Source: Eucalyptus grandis (lineage: Eukaryota; Streptophyta; Magnoliopsida; Myrtales; Myrtaceae). From it: a DNA stretch of 64,000 bases. Under the pieces are notes generated by a model. The model saw only the letters and a list, made by a program, of their open reading frames with translations. It ran no database searches and was not told where the DNA came from. The position numbers and the translations under genes are program-made. The DNA is taken from contig NC_052614.1 in the NCBI RefSeq assembly GCF_016545825.1, positions 18,742,559 to 18,806,558 of the forward strand, in the 5' to 3' direction. Shown here in pieces: positions 22,559 to 35,990 of this stretch (positions are counted from its first letter, which is position 1; every line of letters starts with the position of its first letter).

Positions 22559-25500
22559 GCGTGCTTGGATTCTGGCTTTTTCTACGTGATCAATCACGGA
22601 ATCAGCCAGGATTTAATGGAGGAGGTCTTCGTCCAGAGCAGGTGGTTCTTTGGCTTGCCCTTGAGCGAGAAGATGAAGCTGTTGGGGAACGAGAAGCACA
22701 GAGGCCGCACTCCTCTGTTGGATGAGGTCCTCGATGCTGGGAATCAGATTCAGAGTTTGTGTCAGATGTATTCATTTGTTCCGTTTTTTGTTGTCAGATT
22801 ACTGAAGATTTTGCTGCTTATAGTGGATTTAGATGAACAGCTGATGATTTTGATAGCTTCCTGTAATCAGCTGGTGGCTGGTGGTTGAGTAGCAGCTCTT
22901 AGAAAAGGAAGATGCAATTAGTTAGTTATTATTCCTGGTTGTAATTCTATTCTGGGAGGAGCGAGGATACTTCACCAGAGCTGACACAGAAATAGGAGCG
23001 AGTTATTTGAAGTGCTAACACAAAACCATGAGCAATACAACAAGGATTTAGATGAAACTTGTTATTATTTCTATGGTTATCATTTTCTGAAGATCAGTCG
23101 AGTAGCAATGATTCCGTGGACGTTTTATAGGAGATTATAGGGAGGGATACTACATAGGAGCGGAAGTACCAGAGGATGATCCTGATGCACAGAAGCCTCA
23201 TTTTGGACCAAACCTCTGGCCTTCTGAGGGTAACCAGTTGCTTGATATGATATTTGTGCAACTTCAAATTGTTGCTGGTGATGTGTACTTATTTTGGTTT
23301 CATTGTTGTGTTTTCAATAGAGATATTGCCAAGATGGAGGCAGACAATGGAGAAATTTCATAGTTAGGCATTATGAGTTTTTGCTATGGATGATAAAGAG
23401 CCACGGGTATTAAATTTTGTTGTGAGTTGCAAGATGTGAAAGATTATTTCATCTGAGTAAAAGATAATACAGAGATGTTCTGTTTCTTTGACTGGAAATT
23501 TGGGCCTTTTCCAGTATCCTAATGGTGACCATCTTCCCCTTCCTGTTGCATCAAATTTTGCTAAGTTCCCTTAATGCCCAAGGGGGTTAAATTGCCCCTG
23601 ACTGCCAAATTGCTTAAGCTCTCTGGGGCTCTCATTCTATGTTGGCCAAAGTGTAACTCTCTTCAAGTTATATGTAACTGCTCATTCAACAATTTCTAGG
23701 AAATTGTTCAAAAGCTACCCTGCCGCAATTTGAATAAAATATTTTCAGCTGTCAAGATTTACTATTAATCACACTGACCAAGAGCCTCAACTCAAATGTC
23801 TACTTATAGTGGTAAGGCTGATATTGTAGTCACAGTTTTCATTGCATAGGATCTTCCAATCAGTTGACTTTTGTATCTGGTTATATCTCAAGAGTAAGGC
23901 CTAGATGATCAATGTGGCAAGATCAAGTGCAACCTGTTGATATAAAAAGTGATGGTAGTTAATTTGGTAATTTTTTGATTTGTGAATATTCTCATCAGAA
24001 ATGTGGCGAAAGTAGTTGCAAGGATCATTGCTCTAGCACTTGATCTGGAGGCTGATTTTTTTTACATGCCAGAAATACTCAGCAAGCCTATTCCGATCTT
24101 GCGCTTGTTGCACTATGAAGGTAGATTTTATTTCAATGAACTACAAAATAAAGCCGACAATTCTTTCTTCTCATCCTCTTGATATTCCTTTAGGTCTAAT
24201 CTCAGATCCCTCTAAAGGGATATATGGAGCTGGGGCACATTCGGACTTTGGGTTTATTACCTTGTTAGCAACAAATGATGTCCCGGGTCTCCAAGTATGA
24301 ATATTCTCCTGTTGGTGCAGACTCTATGCATGGTTATAATGCAGGGAACCTTTTAAACTTATTCAGATTCATGAGAACAAGGATGCTAAACCTCAGGCAT
24401 GGGAATATGTGCAACCTTTGAAAGGATAAAGCCCAACAGAACTTGAGATGAATATGTTCGAGATCTCATATTTAGAGTAACTTGGACACTTTTGGTGGAA
24501 GCCATTGTGTTAGGATTTTCATTCTAGTGATTTGTGGATTACAAATTTAACTTGGAATAACTTTGCTTTTAATCTGGTACTTTTGATTTATTGGAGCATG
24601 TATAGGATAACACGTTTCCCCTTATACGCATTATTGGAAGATTGCTTCATGCCGATGTTGAGTGGGATACTACCCCAGACTAGTCACAACTTTTGACAAA
24701 CATCATTGTCTGTCTGACCCTGATCTGCTACTATAGTTCTTGTTCATATGAAGGCAGCGATATGCCCGTTTAGAGAGAAACTATTGTTGTCAGATGGGTG
24801 ATAAAAATGGGTTTCAATTCAGAAACTTAGAGAGGTGCCCTCATCCACTTCTCCTTTCCTATCTGTGATTTGCATCTGAATAAGTTTACATAATAACTTC
24901 GATCAGTTTAATCAGTTTGATGCCTTGATGATGATCCTCCCTTCCTCCCTCTCTCTCTCTCTCTCAAACACCCTCAGACACACTCACAAGATGGTTTTCT
25001 ACCATTCTTTCCTGATTAATCATGTGCAGGTCCACGGTCATAGAACTACCAAGCATTATACACATTCTACAATTATTAGAACCTGTCTCACGATATATGT
25101 CCAGTTGCAAGAAGTTTGAGAGGGAAAAATTTCGGGAGAGAATATCTCATTGCTCAAGCATCTTTTTTATTCCGCATTACTTTTCAACAGAACATAACAA
25201 CCTCACAATAATCCTGAAAAGTAACATTCTTCCATGGCTATTTGGTACAGAGTGTTCATAGTGAATCTTGGTGATATGCTAGAATGATGGAGCAATTGTA
25301 TTTTCAGGTAATATGCTTTAATAGAAGTCTATCCAAATAAATTGGCATGGGGGAAAGCTTTGAATATGAAGGCTGGAGATCTTCTAAAGCAAGCTACTAT
25401 AGATTGGTAACCTTTCCCAAACTCCACCAGAATTTCCTCTGTTGTACCCTCTTGGCTCTTGTTGATATTAGTAGCCCATTAGTAGTGCAAGGGTATCTGC

Positions 25501-27149
25501 TCTTGACATTGCCTAATTACTAGCCGAGTTGCCATGGGGAAAAAGTCCAAGTTAAACACAGTTGTTGAAATGGAATGATATGTTGCTGACCTGCATTACT
25601 TTCTACACAGAGTCCACTTTATGAATAATAAACCAGAAAAGGTTTTTGTTATTATTGCTCTTATTGGTCAAGTTTTCGATACTAATCCTTGTAAGTGTTC
25701 TGCGATTGCTGACCACAGATAAGGCTTAACATGCAATGTCATCATGCTTCAGAATGTGTTTAGTAATATAGGAAATGAGCTTTTCGCATTAATTTTATGG
25801 GTGTCCTGCAATTCTCCATAATTAGCAAGGTCATTCTCTATTATTTTTTTTAAGAATTTGACTTGCTGATTTTTTGCTTCTTTTTGTCAAATTTATACTA
25901 ATTTATACTAATTTATACTTTTGTTTTGCTTTTGCAATCAGGTCCACGCTCCATCGAGTTGTAGGGAACGGTCAAGAACTGTATTCTCTTAGGCCTTTTG
26001 GCTCTCTCCCCACGCCTGTGCATTTCTTTTCTTCTTTTGGAAAATTCAGCAAAAGCCATCAAAAGAAATTTGAAGCTTGTCGAGTCTATTGAAAAAATCC
26101 GATTGGTTAGGGTACTAGGAAGAGTATAGTATAATTGAAGCCAATCTAAGACAGTTGTAAGCTGATTGGAAAGTGGTACTAGGTTTGAGATCACGGTTTA
26201 GTGGCAAGTCAGTTGAGCAGGTGATTAAACTCTTAGGGACTTCCTCTCAACTCGAGATTTTCTTCAGGGATAATCCACATTACTTTCTGGAAAAGAATTC
26301 TAATTGTTTTTCTTTCCCTTGTTTGCATATTTCATCCACTAACTTCTCTTTTCTTGATGAGTTTTTTTTTTTTTTTTTTTTTTTGGGGCTAAAATCTCTG
26401 TTAAAAGTATTATTTATGCTCATGTTCTCACGAAATGCAGATTGCTTTCTTCCTGGAGCCTAACCATGATTGTCTCGTCCAGTGTTTGCCAACATGTATG
26501 TCAGAGAAAAATCCTCCCAAGTAAGCTGTCTTCCGTGGATCAGTTTCTTTCTTATATATCATCAACATGTCGCTATTGTATTTCTTATGATGTCAAATCT
26601 CGGCCCTAAGATCTAGTTCTTCTCCTCCCTGATTCAAATGACTGACTTTATGCATTTTGTTTGAGTGTTGATGCTCTGCTTTGAACGTGAACGTCGAAGT
26701 AAATATAGCGTGACCAAGGATGATCCAAATTCATATGCCTGGACTTTTTGTTTATGTTAAGAGGACTCCCTCTAAGTTTTAACTCCATGTTTCATGAAGA
26801 AAAATGTTTATTCTGGAACTAGGCATTGAGCTGTACCTCATTTGATCAATTGATACGATCGTCGCATGCTCACATGGGGTTGGAACCATTTCGCGAGCGG
26901 GGATCTAAGTTTTTATTTATCATAGCTACTCCAGTTATTAGTTTTTATTTGTTTCTTGATCGAGACTTCAGTTGTTATTAGACATGGTGCAAATCACCAA
27001 ATTTACGCCAGCATCAGATCCTAAACTAAATTTCTTCAAAATTGATTCACGTGCAAACTTCCTCCCATCGTATGTCAGACCTACTTGGCCCAAAGATACA
27101 GCAATACTCATGCTGATTTAGATGTATACAGAAAGGAAGGGACTTAGAG
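22559..27149 (+). pseudogene. 2OG-Fe(II) dioxygenase copy A, lacking exon 1
   Basis: Exons 2-11 of a plant 2-oxoglutarate/Fe(II) dioxygenase like Arabidopsis At1g35190 can be followed: 22559-22749, 23131-23229, 23321-23375, 23999-24120, 24194-24294, 24367-24425, 25251-25307, 25942-25987, 26441-26520 and about 27055-27149. Motifs include ACLDSGFFYVINHG, the metal-binding HSD (GAHSDFGF) and STLHRV with the third ligand. Lesions: no exon 1 (phytocyanin-4 takes its place), TAG at 23365-23367, TGA at 25285-25287, donor GT changed to AT after exon 4 and at 24426, donor changed after 25987, and the last acceptor AG changed to AA. The reaction of these enzymes is oxidation of a small molecule with 2-oxoglutarate; the substrate is unknown. 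Non-functional. Confidence 0.85.
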
Positions 27150-29117
27150 TTTGTCCGTAAGGAGCTGAAGCCTGTCAACCAGCACTGTCCAGTAGAGGGT
27201 ATGCTTTGAGAGCTCGTAAAGAAGTGCATGATGAGCTTAGAGAAGAGCGTCGAATGGGGTACATGCGTGTACATGCATATGCATACACAATTAATAATCT
27301 GCTTATGTTTATGCATGGAAGAAATAGTTCAGTGGCTTCAGCCGTTCTTCGGTCTTCTTGCTTCCATGATGTAGCTCCCAAATTGGCAGTTTGTACATAC
27401 AACTCTTTAAGAAAGGAAATAAAAAGGGGACGCCTTGCACATTTCTTGGCACCGACTTTCCTGCGATTCAATGGACGAACAGTTGCTTCTTTACGATAGT
27501 TTCGGTCGATTGGACTGTACATGCAACTTTTGGCTATTTGACAAGATTTTTGGATGAGGTAGTCGTGTCGCTAAAGCCCACAAAGGATTGAATATATGAC
27601 GGGCTAAGAAGGAGAGAGCAGGCATTTCCGTGTGGGTGGGACTAGGAGTAGCATTAGCAAGAGCACAATCTGAGATCGTAAGCCGCTTTAGCTACTACGC
27701 TGGCTGCTACTTTCCAAAAATCTTTCTGATCTTTCTCAAAGGTGGGATTAGATCAGTCCGATCTCGAAGTCCTCCCGTGACGCGCTTGACTGGCTAACGC
27801 TTCCGCTACGTTAAACCACAGGAACAAGCATTGGAAACAGAGCATTAGACAAAGATTTAGCTACCTCTTTAGCTCTTTGTCCTCAATGTAGGTGCAGAAT
27901 CTCCCGACGCCCGAGTAGAGTAAAGTGAGTTAAATTAGCAGTTAACTAGTTAACTATGCTCTTTTAGCTTTCTTGTATTTTAAAGACTTAATATATTATG
28001 CAAGAGATTGAAATGGAAATACGTAGTGGAAACAAATGTTATGACATTTATTGCTCCACCTATTACACTCAAAATCGTGACAATCTCGAGTAGGTCTGTT
28101 TTAGTTTTCAAGTTTTTGATATTGGGAACTAAATCGATTGGTTATGGAACCGTGCTTTCTTGGTCCTTGATTCTTGGTTCTACTTGGAAATTAGTCTTCT
28201 TTTATATTTTGTGTAAAAAAATTAAATTCTTCCAATAAAGTGTAAGAGCTCCACCTTTTCACTTCATAGCATATTTGGTGAAACAGAAATGTGGTGGTTT
28301 ATTCATGGTGAAGACCATAATTCAATTTGCAGGTCAACACAAGGAACCTGTTTATGTCGATTCTTGGGTAGAATTGGCAATTTTGACCTTGGAATTAGGA
28401 ACCAAGCCGATCTTAGGTTGGGTTCTAAGTTTGTTGAAGTGGAAATCGTACTGATTCTCCTTAAATTCAACCTTAAACTAGTTGGTCTAGACTAATTCAA
28501 TACGATTCCTGAGTTGAATCAGTCTTGATGCTAACCCTATTGACTCATTTTATAGTTGCATTACATAAAATAGAGCATTAAGACAATGACATCTTATCTA
28601 ATGAATTAAATAAGAGATTTTAAAATACTAATCATTGATATTCTTCAAAAGTCTTTTAATTTGACATAGGGCCTTATTAGTATGCAAGAGCAATGGAATA
28701 ACTCTCCTAGAACTTGTGTTTTTTTTAAACATTCAAAAATGAAGTATCACAAGAGTAAATTAAAAACAATAAACATGCATGTAAATATAAATATTTTAAA
28801 GGTCTTTCCAATTTTAAGATCCGTTTATTTCGTATAATAAAATAAAAAATATTTTCTTAAAAATGATTAAATGGAATAATTAGATAGAAAAAATGCTTTA
28901 AAATTTATAGAAAGCATTAAGACGGGGAACGAAGGCGTCACTGATGGCCGCACCGTACGCCTTTGCCGATTCTTTATTTGTCCTACGCCGTCGTTTTCTG
29001 CCATTCTTTTTCAGCCACTTCTCATCCATCACCTGCAACTCAAATTCCCGTCCGGCCTCGATCATCGTCGGTCGTCATCAGCACCGTGAAATCAGTCAGG
29101 CGAACGGGACGGCGAGC
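27150..29117. other. Spacer between dioxygenase copies A and B
   Basis: 27150-27900 is homologous to the sequence behind copy B (33690-34300), for example 'gcttagagaagagcgtcg' against 'acttagagaagagcatcc'. About 28560-28943 is homologous to the upstream region of copy C (about 40120-40456). No independent gene is visible. Confidence 0.55.
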
Positions 29118-32100
29118 ATGGATGACGCGAACGCCGTCGACGTCGCCGGAGTTCCGACTTCCACTCTCAACCTCATCGACCTCTCGAGCTCCGATATCCG
29201 ACGGTCGGTGTCCCTGCTCAAACAGGTCTTCGATTCTCCCGCCTTTTTCCGCTATTCTCAGTTCGATTTCCGGTACATGAAAACCGAGGTTTTTTTTTTT
29301 TAAGTCCAATCCGTTGGCCTCAGGCGTGCTTGGATTCCGGCTTTTTCTACGTGATCAATCATGGAGTCAGCCAGCACTTGATGGAGGAGGTGTTCGTCCA
29401 GAGCAGGCGGTTCTTCGGTCTGCCTTTGAGCGAGAAGATGAAGCTGCTGAGGAACGAGAAGCACCGAGGCAACACTCCTCTGTAAACGGTTTGTGTCGAT
29501 CAGGTCCTCGACCCTGAAATCAGATAAACGGTTTTGTGTCTGAAAACGAAGATGATTATTATTATTCCTATTTTTGATTGTATTCTTGGAGAGAGCTGAC
29601 ACAGAAGAAGGAGCTAGTTGTTTGAAGTGCTAAGCTCTAAGACAAAGTTTTGGCTGAAACTGGTTATTACCTATCTGCTTATCATCTTCTGAAGATTGTT
29701 CGAGCAGTAATGAATCTATTGACGTTTAATAGGAGATTATAAGGAGGGATATTACATAGGAGTGGAAGTACCAGAGGACGATCCTCGTGCGCAGAAGCCT
29801 CATTTTGGACCAAACCTCTGGCCTTCTGAGGGTAAACTGCTGTTTAATGTAATTTATGTCCGACATAAATCAGTTGTTGATTGTGGATGTTTATTTTGGT
29901 TTCATTCTTGTATTTTGACTAGATATATTGCCAAGATGGAGGCAGGCGATGGAAAAATTTCATTGTCAAGCATTGTGAGTTTTTACTATAGATGATATGG
30001 AGCAATAGGCATTAATTTTTCTTGCTAGTTCCAGGATGTAAATATTGTTCCATCCAAGTAAAAGATAATACAGAGATCTTCTGTTTCTCTGATGGGGTAT
30101 TTTGGGCATTCTCAGTACCTGATAGTCACCATCTTCCCCTTCTATATGCATCAGATATTGCCAAGTTCTTGTAATTTTGAAGGTGGCCCAATGGGAGTTA
30201 AATTGCCTCTGACTTCTGAACTGAATATGCTCTCTTGGTCTCTCATCCTATGTTGGCCAAAATAAAACTCTTCTGGTTATTTGTAGTGGCTGATTAAACA
30301 ATTTTGTGGGGTATTGTTCCAAAGCTACTATGCTACAATATGAACCAGTTATTTTTAGCCGTCAAGATTTACCATTAGTCACACTGACCAAGAGCCTCAA
30401 CGCTAGTGTCTAATTGCTTACAGTGGGATGGTTGATATTACAGTCAATAGGGTCTCCAACTCTAAATCATTGGACTTTTAGATCTAAGAGTAATGCCTAG
30501 ATGATCTTTGTGGCAAGATTAAGTGTAATTTGTTGCTATAAACAAAGCGACAGTAGTCAATTTCTTAAATTTTTTTTATTTATTTGTAAATGTGCACACT
30601 TAGAAATGTGGCAAAAGTAGTTACAAGGATCATTGCTCTAGGCACTTGATCTGGAGGCTGATTTTTTTGACAAGCCAGAAATACTTGGTGAGCCTATTGC
30701 AACCTTGCGCTTGTTGCACTATGAAGGTAGATTTTACTTCAATAAACTTTATATTAAACCCTGCAAATTTTTCTTCTCGTCCAATGGAAATTCTTTTCTT
30801 TGTTTAGGTCTAGTCTTTGATCCCTTTAAAGGAATATATGGAGCTGGGGCACATTCGGACTTTGGATTTATTACCTTGTTGGCAACAGATGATGTCCCAG
30901 GTCTCCAAGTATGAAATTTTCTCCTATAAAACTGTTGGTGCAGACTTTATGCCTAGTTATAACGCATGAAACTTTTTGAACTTATTCAGATTTGCAAGAA
31001 CAAGGATGCTAAACCTCCGACACGGGAATATGTGCAACCTATGAGAGGGTAAAGGCCAACTGCATTACTATGGGGAATTTGAGATTATTATGTTAGAGAT
31101 TTCATATTTAGAGTAACGCTTTTGGTGGAAGATCATCATGTTAGGATTTATGTTCTTATCATTCATGGCTTACAAATATGACTTGCAATAACTTTATTTT
31201 AATCTTGTACTTCTGGTTTATTGGGGAATGTGCACTATTTCCCCTTATACGGATGATTGGATGATTGCTTCATGCCAATGTTGCGTGGAATACTACCCCA
31301 ATACTCGTGACAGCTTTTTGACAAAAATCCTTCTTTGTCTGACCCTGATCTGCTACTATAGTTCTTGTTTGTACAAAGGCAGTGATATGCCAGTTTAGAG
31401 AGAAAGTAATATTGTCAGATGGGTGATAAAGATGGATTTCCATTTATTAACTCAGAGAGGTGCCCTCATCCACATTTATATTCCTTTCTGCAATTTGCAT
31501 CTTAGTGTACATATTAACTTTGATCAGTTTAATCCTTCTGATGCCTTGCTGGTGAACCTCCCTCCCTCCCTTGGCAAGAAAACACTCTTACACACATGCT
31601 CATAATGGTATTGCACCATTCTTTCCTGGTAAAAATTTTGAGCAGGTCGACAGTCATAGAACTACCACACATCATATGAATTCTAAAATTACTTATGTAA
31701 TTACCCTCTGTTAGTTGTTCAGATTATTGCTTAGATTCAGTTATACATAATCATCACAATTACGGAACAGAAGAATCTCACAGTAATCCTGAAAAGTAAC
31801 ATTCTTTCTGTGACTATTTTGTACAGAGCATTCATAGTGAATCTTGGTGATATGCAGAACGATGGAGCAATTGTATTTTCGGGTAATATGCTTTAATAAC
31901 AGTCTATATAGATAAGTTGGCATGAGGAAAGCTTTGAACATGAAGGTTGGAGATTAACTTATGGCAGGCTACTATATATTGTTAACCTTTCCCAAACTCC
32001 AATAGAATTTCTTCTGTTGCACTTTCTTGGCTCTTTCTGATATCAGTGGCCCATTAGTAACGAAAGAGCATCTACTCTTGGCATTGGTCAGGAAAAATTT

Positions 32101-33686
32101 CCATGTTAAACACTGTTGTTGAAGATGGTATGATATTTTGATGACCTGCATTAATTTGTACACGGAGACGAATTTATGAATATCAAACCATAAATTTGCT
32201 ATTCTAGTGCTTTTATTATCACTCAGCTCTTACTGGTCAACTTTTGGATACTAAACTTTGCATGTGTTCTGGGATCTCTGACCATGGAAACGGCTTAACT
32301 TGCATTGTCATCATGCACAGGAACATGTTTAAATGATATATGAAATGAGCTTTTTGCTTGAATCTAGTTGGTGTCCTGCTATTCTCTATATTTAGCAAGT
32401 CATTCTCTATTCTTTCTTTTTTTGAATTTAAGTTGCTGTTGTTTTTTTTTTTTCCCTTCAGTTTGTCAGATCTAAACTTTTGCTTTTGCTTTTGCAATCA
32501 GGTCCACGCTCCATCTAGTTATAGGGAATGTTCAAGAACGGTATTCTGTAAGGCCTTCTCTCTCCCCAAACACACGCACACGCACACAGAGACACACAGA
32601 GACACCCCCACACACACAAACTTACATTTCTCCTCATCTTTTGAAATATTGTTCAAACGCCTTTAAGAGAACTTTTAAGCATTGTCGAATGTATTGAAAA
32701 AAGTCTGATTGATTGGTGACCGAAGTTGTGACTACTTCAACCAGAAAAAGGGCAGTTGAAGCTGATCTTGGATAGGTGTAAGCTGATTCAAAAAGGTCCT
32801 AGTTTTGAGATCACGATCTAGGGGAAAGTCAGTTGAACTTGTGATCATACTCTTAGGAAATTCTTCTCAACTTGAGATTATCATCAAGGATGATCCACGT
32901 TGGTTTTCGCAAAAGAAGCCTAATTGTTTTGCCTTCCCTAGTTAGCATCTTTCGTTCATTACGTTTCTCCATTCTTTTTTTTGGTAAAGACGTTTCTCCA
33001 TTCTTATTGACTTCTTTTGCTAATATTTCTGTTTAAAAATTCAGATTGCATTCTTCCTGGAGCCTAACCATGATTGTCTCATTGAGTGCTTGCCAACATG
33101 TATGTCTGAGGAAAATCCTCCGAAGTAAGTTGTCTTCTGCAAATTAGTTACTTTCCTATATATAAACAAGATACCGCAATTCTACTTCCTCTCTTATCAG
33201 TTCTCAGTCCTAAGATCTAGTTCTCCTCCCCAATTTGAATGTCTTTATGCATTGTGCTTGGCTGGTGCTCTGCTTTGAATGCATGTTGAAGTGGATATTG
33301 CATATCTATGGATCATTCAGGCACTGTTAGGAGGACTGCATCAAGTTTAACTCCATGATTCATGAGGAAAGTATGTTTACTCTTGAATTAGGCATTGACC
33401 TGTCCCGGATCTGATGAATTGAAATGATCAACCACATGCTCGCATGCTCTCTTTACAGGGTTGGATCCTTTTTGCGTGGGGATTTGGGCGCTGCGTATAA
33501 CATAGCTACTCCATTAGTGATTAGACATGGTGCAAATTAGCAAATTTACACCAGCATGGGATCCTAAGTTTGTTCAAAATCGCATCAATTTGCAGGTTTC
33601 CGCCCGTCCAGTGTCAGACCTACTTGTTCCAAAGATTAGACGATACTCATGCTGATTTAAATGTATACAGAAGGGAAGGAGCTTAG
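29118..33686 (+). pseudogene. 2OG-Fe(II) dioxygenase copy B, all 11 exons present, frameshifted
   Basis: Exons: 29118-29225, 29324-29532, 29733-29831, 29923-29974, 30604-30726, 30808-30908, 30990-31048, 31827-31882, 32502-32547, 33045-33124 and 33596-33686. Essentially every intron keeps GT-AG ends. It starts MDDANAVDVAG and ends VYRREGA. The HSD motif lies in exon 6 and the third metal His in exon 9 (STLHLV, where Arg of the usual STLHRV is Leu). Inactivating changes: a 12-base insertion with TAA in exon 2 after TPL, a one-base loss later in exon 2, an extra G in exon 5 near 30641, and a one-base loss in exon 8 (ATGCAGAACG near 31855). It is the most complete copy and shows best what the ancestor looked like. 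Confidence 0.85.
32571..32622. repeat. CA/CAGA microsatellite in dioxygenase-B intron 9
   Basis: A run of CACACG, CACACAGAGA and CACACA units just after exon 9. Copy A lacks it at the matching place, so it arose after the duplication. Confidence 0.6.
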
Positions 33687-34329
33687 AGTTTGCCAGCAGG
33701 AGTGGAAGCCTGTCAACCCGCACTTGCCTGAAGTAGGGGTATACTTTGAGAACTCGTACGAATGGGCATAATGAACTTAGAGAAGAGCATCCGATGGGGT
33801 ACCTACATCATATACAACCAATAATCTGTTTATGTTTACGCATGGAGGCAATAGTTCAGCCGCTTCCGCCTTATTTTGCCCCTAAATTAGCTGTTTGTAC
33901 ATGCCACATTTTAAGAAAGGAAATGAAAAGGAAATGCCACACACGTCTGAGCATCGACTCTGTCAGCTTTTCCTCGATAGTTACATAGATTGCACTGTAC
34001 ATGCAACTTTCTGCGTGTTTGACAAGATTTTTCTGGACGAGGTGGGCGTGTTGCTAAGCCTACAAAGGATTGAAAATTTAACGGGCTGAGGAAGAGAGAC
34101 CAAAAATTTCCATGTGGATGGGGCTATGAGCAGCATTGGCAAGTGCATTTACCGAGATCGTGAGCCACTTTAGCCACGTAGCTCTACTTGCCGAAAAATC
34201 TTTCTGAGATGTTTCTAAAAGATATATAGATCAGTTCCTTCTCAAAACTCCTGTGACTCTTGACTATCTAAGCACAGAAACATGCTTTAGACGCAAAGGC
34301 TTGGCTCTCTCTCTCTACCTCTCTCTATA
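33687..34329. other. 3' flank of dioxygenase copy B
   Basis: Homologous to the flank behind copy A (27150-27900). No gene seen. Confidence 0.5.
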
Positions 34330-35990
34330 GTGTTGAAAGTAAGTGTGAACGTGTAAACGTAAATAATGGCCATAGACATGGTTGAGGGATGCCATTTGAT
34401 AGTTATTCTTTACATTGTTTTCCTTTTATCTTTCTATTTTTTTTAATTTTTTTTTTCTAATTGAGACAACCATTTGGTAGGTTTTGGTATTGAACACTAA
34501 GAATAGATTGAACTTGGTGAACCGTCTATTGATGCATTCAAAAGACTTTGTTCATTATGGAGAAGTTAATCTTTTTAGCGTTTGTTGATGTTATGTTGGC
34601 TTCCCTATTGATATTTTGCCCAATCTAGGCGAGGGCGAAGGAACGGGCTTTATAATTTTACAATTTAAAGTCACCATGACATGCACAAAGTCCGTATAAT
34701 TTTCTTCATCAAACATCAACTTCATAGAATTGTTATTGGTGACATATTTCATTTAAATTGATAGATGAAAGGATGACAAAAATCATATTAAATATATTAC
34801 AAATCTAATTAAACCAACTGAAAGTTGCGGGAAGATATTTCACATTAATAAAAAGTGATTTAATTGAATTGATTGAAAGTTCAAATATGACATGAAGCAT
34901 AGATAAAATTTGACAAATTACTTGTAACATCATCCCTTCCAGCAATAAGAACTTTCAATCAGTCAACTTCCCACGAGACACTTAATATTGCCCATGCAAG
35001 AAGGTCACGATAGTTATCACAAAACATTTTCACATTCGTGCCTTGGAGCATTGGTTCAAAGGTCCATTTGTACACTAAAAGAGTTCAAAGTAAGTAACGA
35101 AAGAACGGGCCATGGACGTGATTGAGGGACATCATTTGATAGTTACATTGTTTTTTTTTTTTTTTTTTTGCCTGATTGAGACAACCATTTGGTAGGTTTT
35201 GGTATTGAACACTAAGAATATGTCAAAATTAGTGAGCTGTCTATTGATGCAATCAATAGAGACCCTGTTTATTATGGAGAAGTTCATCTTTTTAGCATTT
35301 GTTGATGTTCTATTGGCTTCCCTATTGATGTTTTGCCAAATCTAGGCGAGGGCGAAGGAACGAGTATTATAATTTTACAATTTAAAGTCACCATGACATG
35401 CACAATGTCCGCCTAACTTTCTCCATCAAACATCGGCTTCATAAAATTGTTATCCATGACATATTTCATTTATATTAATAGATGAAAGGATGAAAAAAAG
35501 CATATTAAATATATTACGACTTAATTAGACCAATTGAAAGTTGCGGGAAGATATTCACATTTATCAAAAGTGATTTAATTGAATTGATTGAAAGTTCAAA
35601 TATGACATGAAGCATGGATAAATTTGACAAACTACTAGTAACGTAATCTCTTCCAACAAAGGAACTTTCAATTAGTCAACTTCCAATGAGACACTTGATA
35701 TTGCCCCCAGAAGGTCACAACAGTTATCACAAAACATTTTCACATTCATGCCTTAGAGCATTGGTCTAAAGGTCCTTTGTACCCTCATAGAGTTGAAAGT
35801 AAGTGTGAATGTGTAAACATAAAGAACATGTCGTAGACGTGATTGTGGGACATCATTTGATAGTTAGTTTTTTTTTACATCTTTTTTTTCCCTAATTAAG
35901 ACAACCATTTGGTAGGTTTTGGTATTGAACACTAAGAACAGGTCGAAATTAGGGAACCATCTATTGATGCAATCTTGATGTTCTGTTGGC
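34330..35990 (+). repeat. Tandem triplication of a receptor-kinase promoter and signal-peptide start
   Basis: Three direct copies of a roughly 720-bp unit begin near 34330, 35080 and 35790; the third runs into the receptor-kinase pseudogene. Shared phrases include 'gagacaaccatttggtaggt' and 'caccatgacatgcaca'. Units 1 and 2 each hold a 23-codon frame starting MEKFIFLAF or MEKLIFLAF (34557-34628 and 35274-35345), which reads as the hydrophobic start of the kinase's signal peptide and then ends at TAG. Unit 3 joins the gene but lacks about 47 bases including that ATG. Confidence 0.72.

Noticed and set aside
35274..35345. 23-residue hydrophobic micro-ORF as a functional small peptide
   Set aside because: Better explained as a duplicated start of the receptor-kinase signal peptide; no independent evidence of function.
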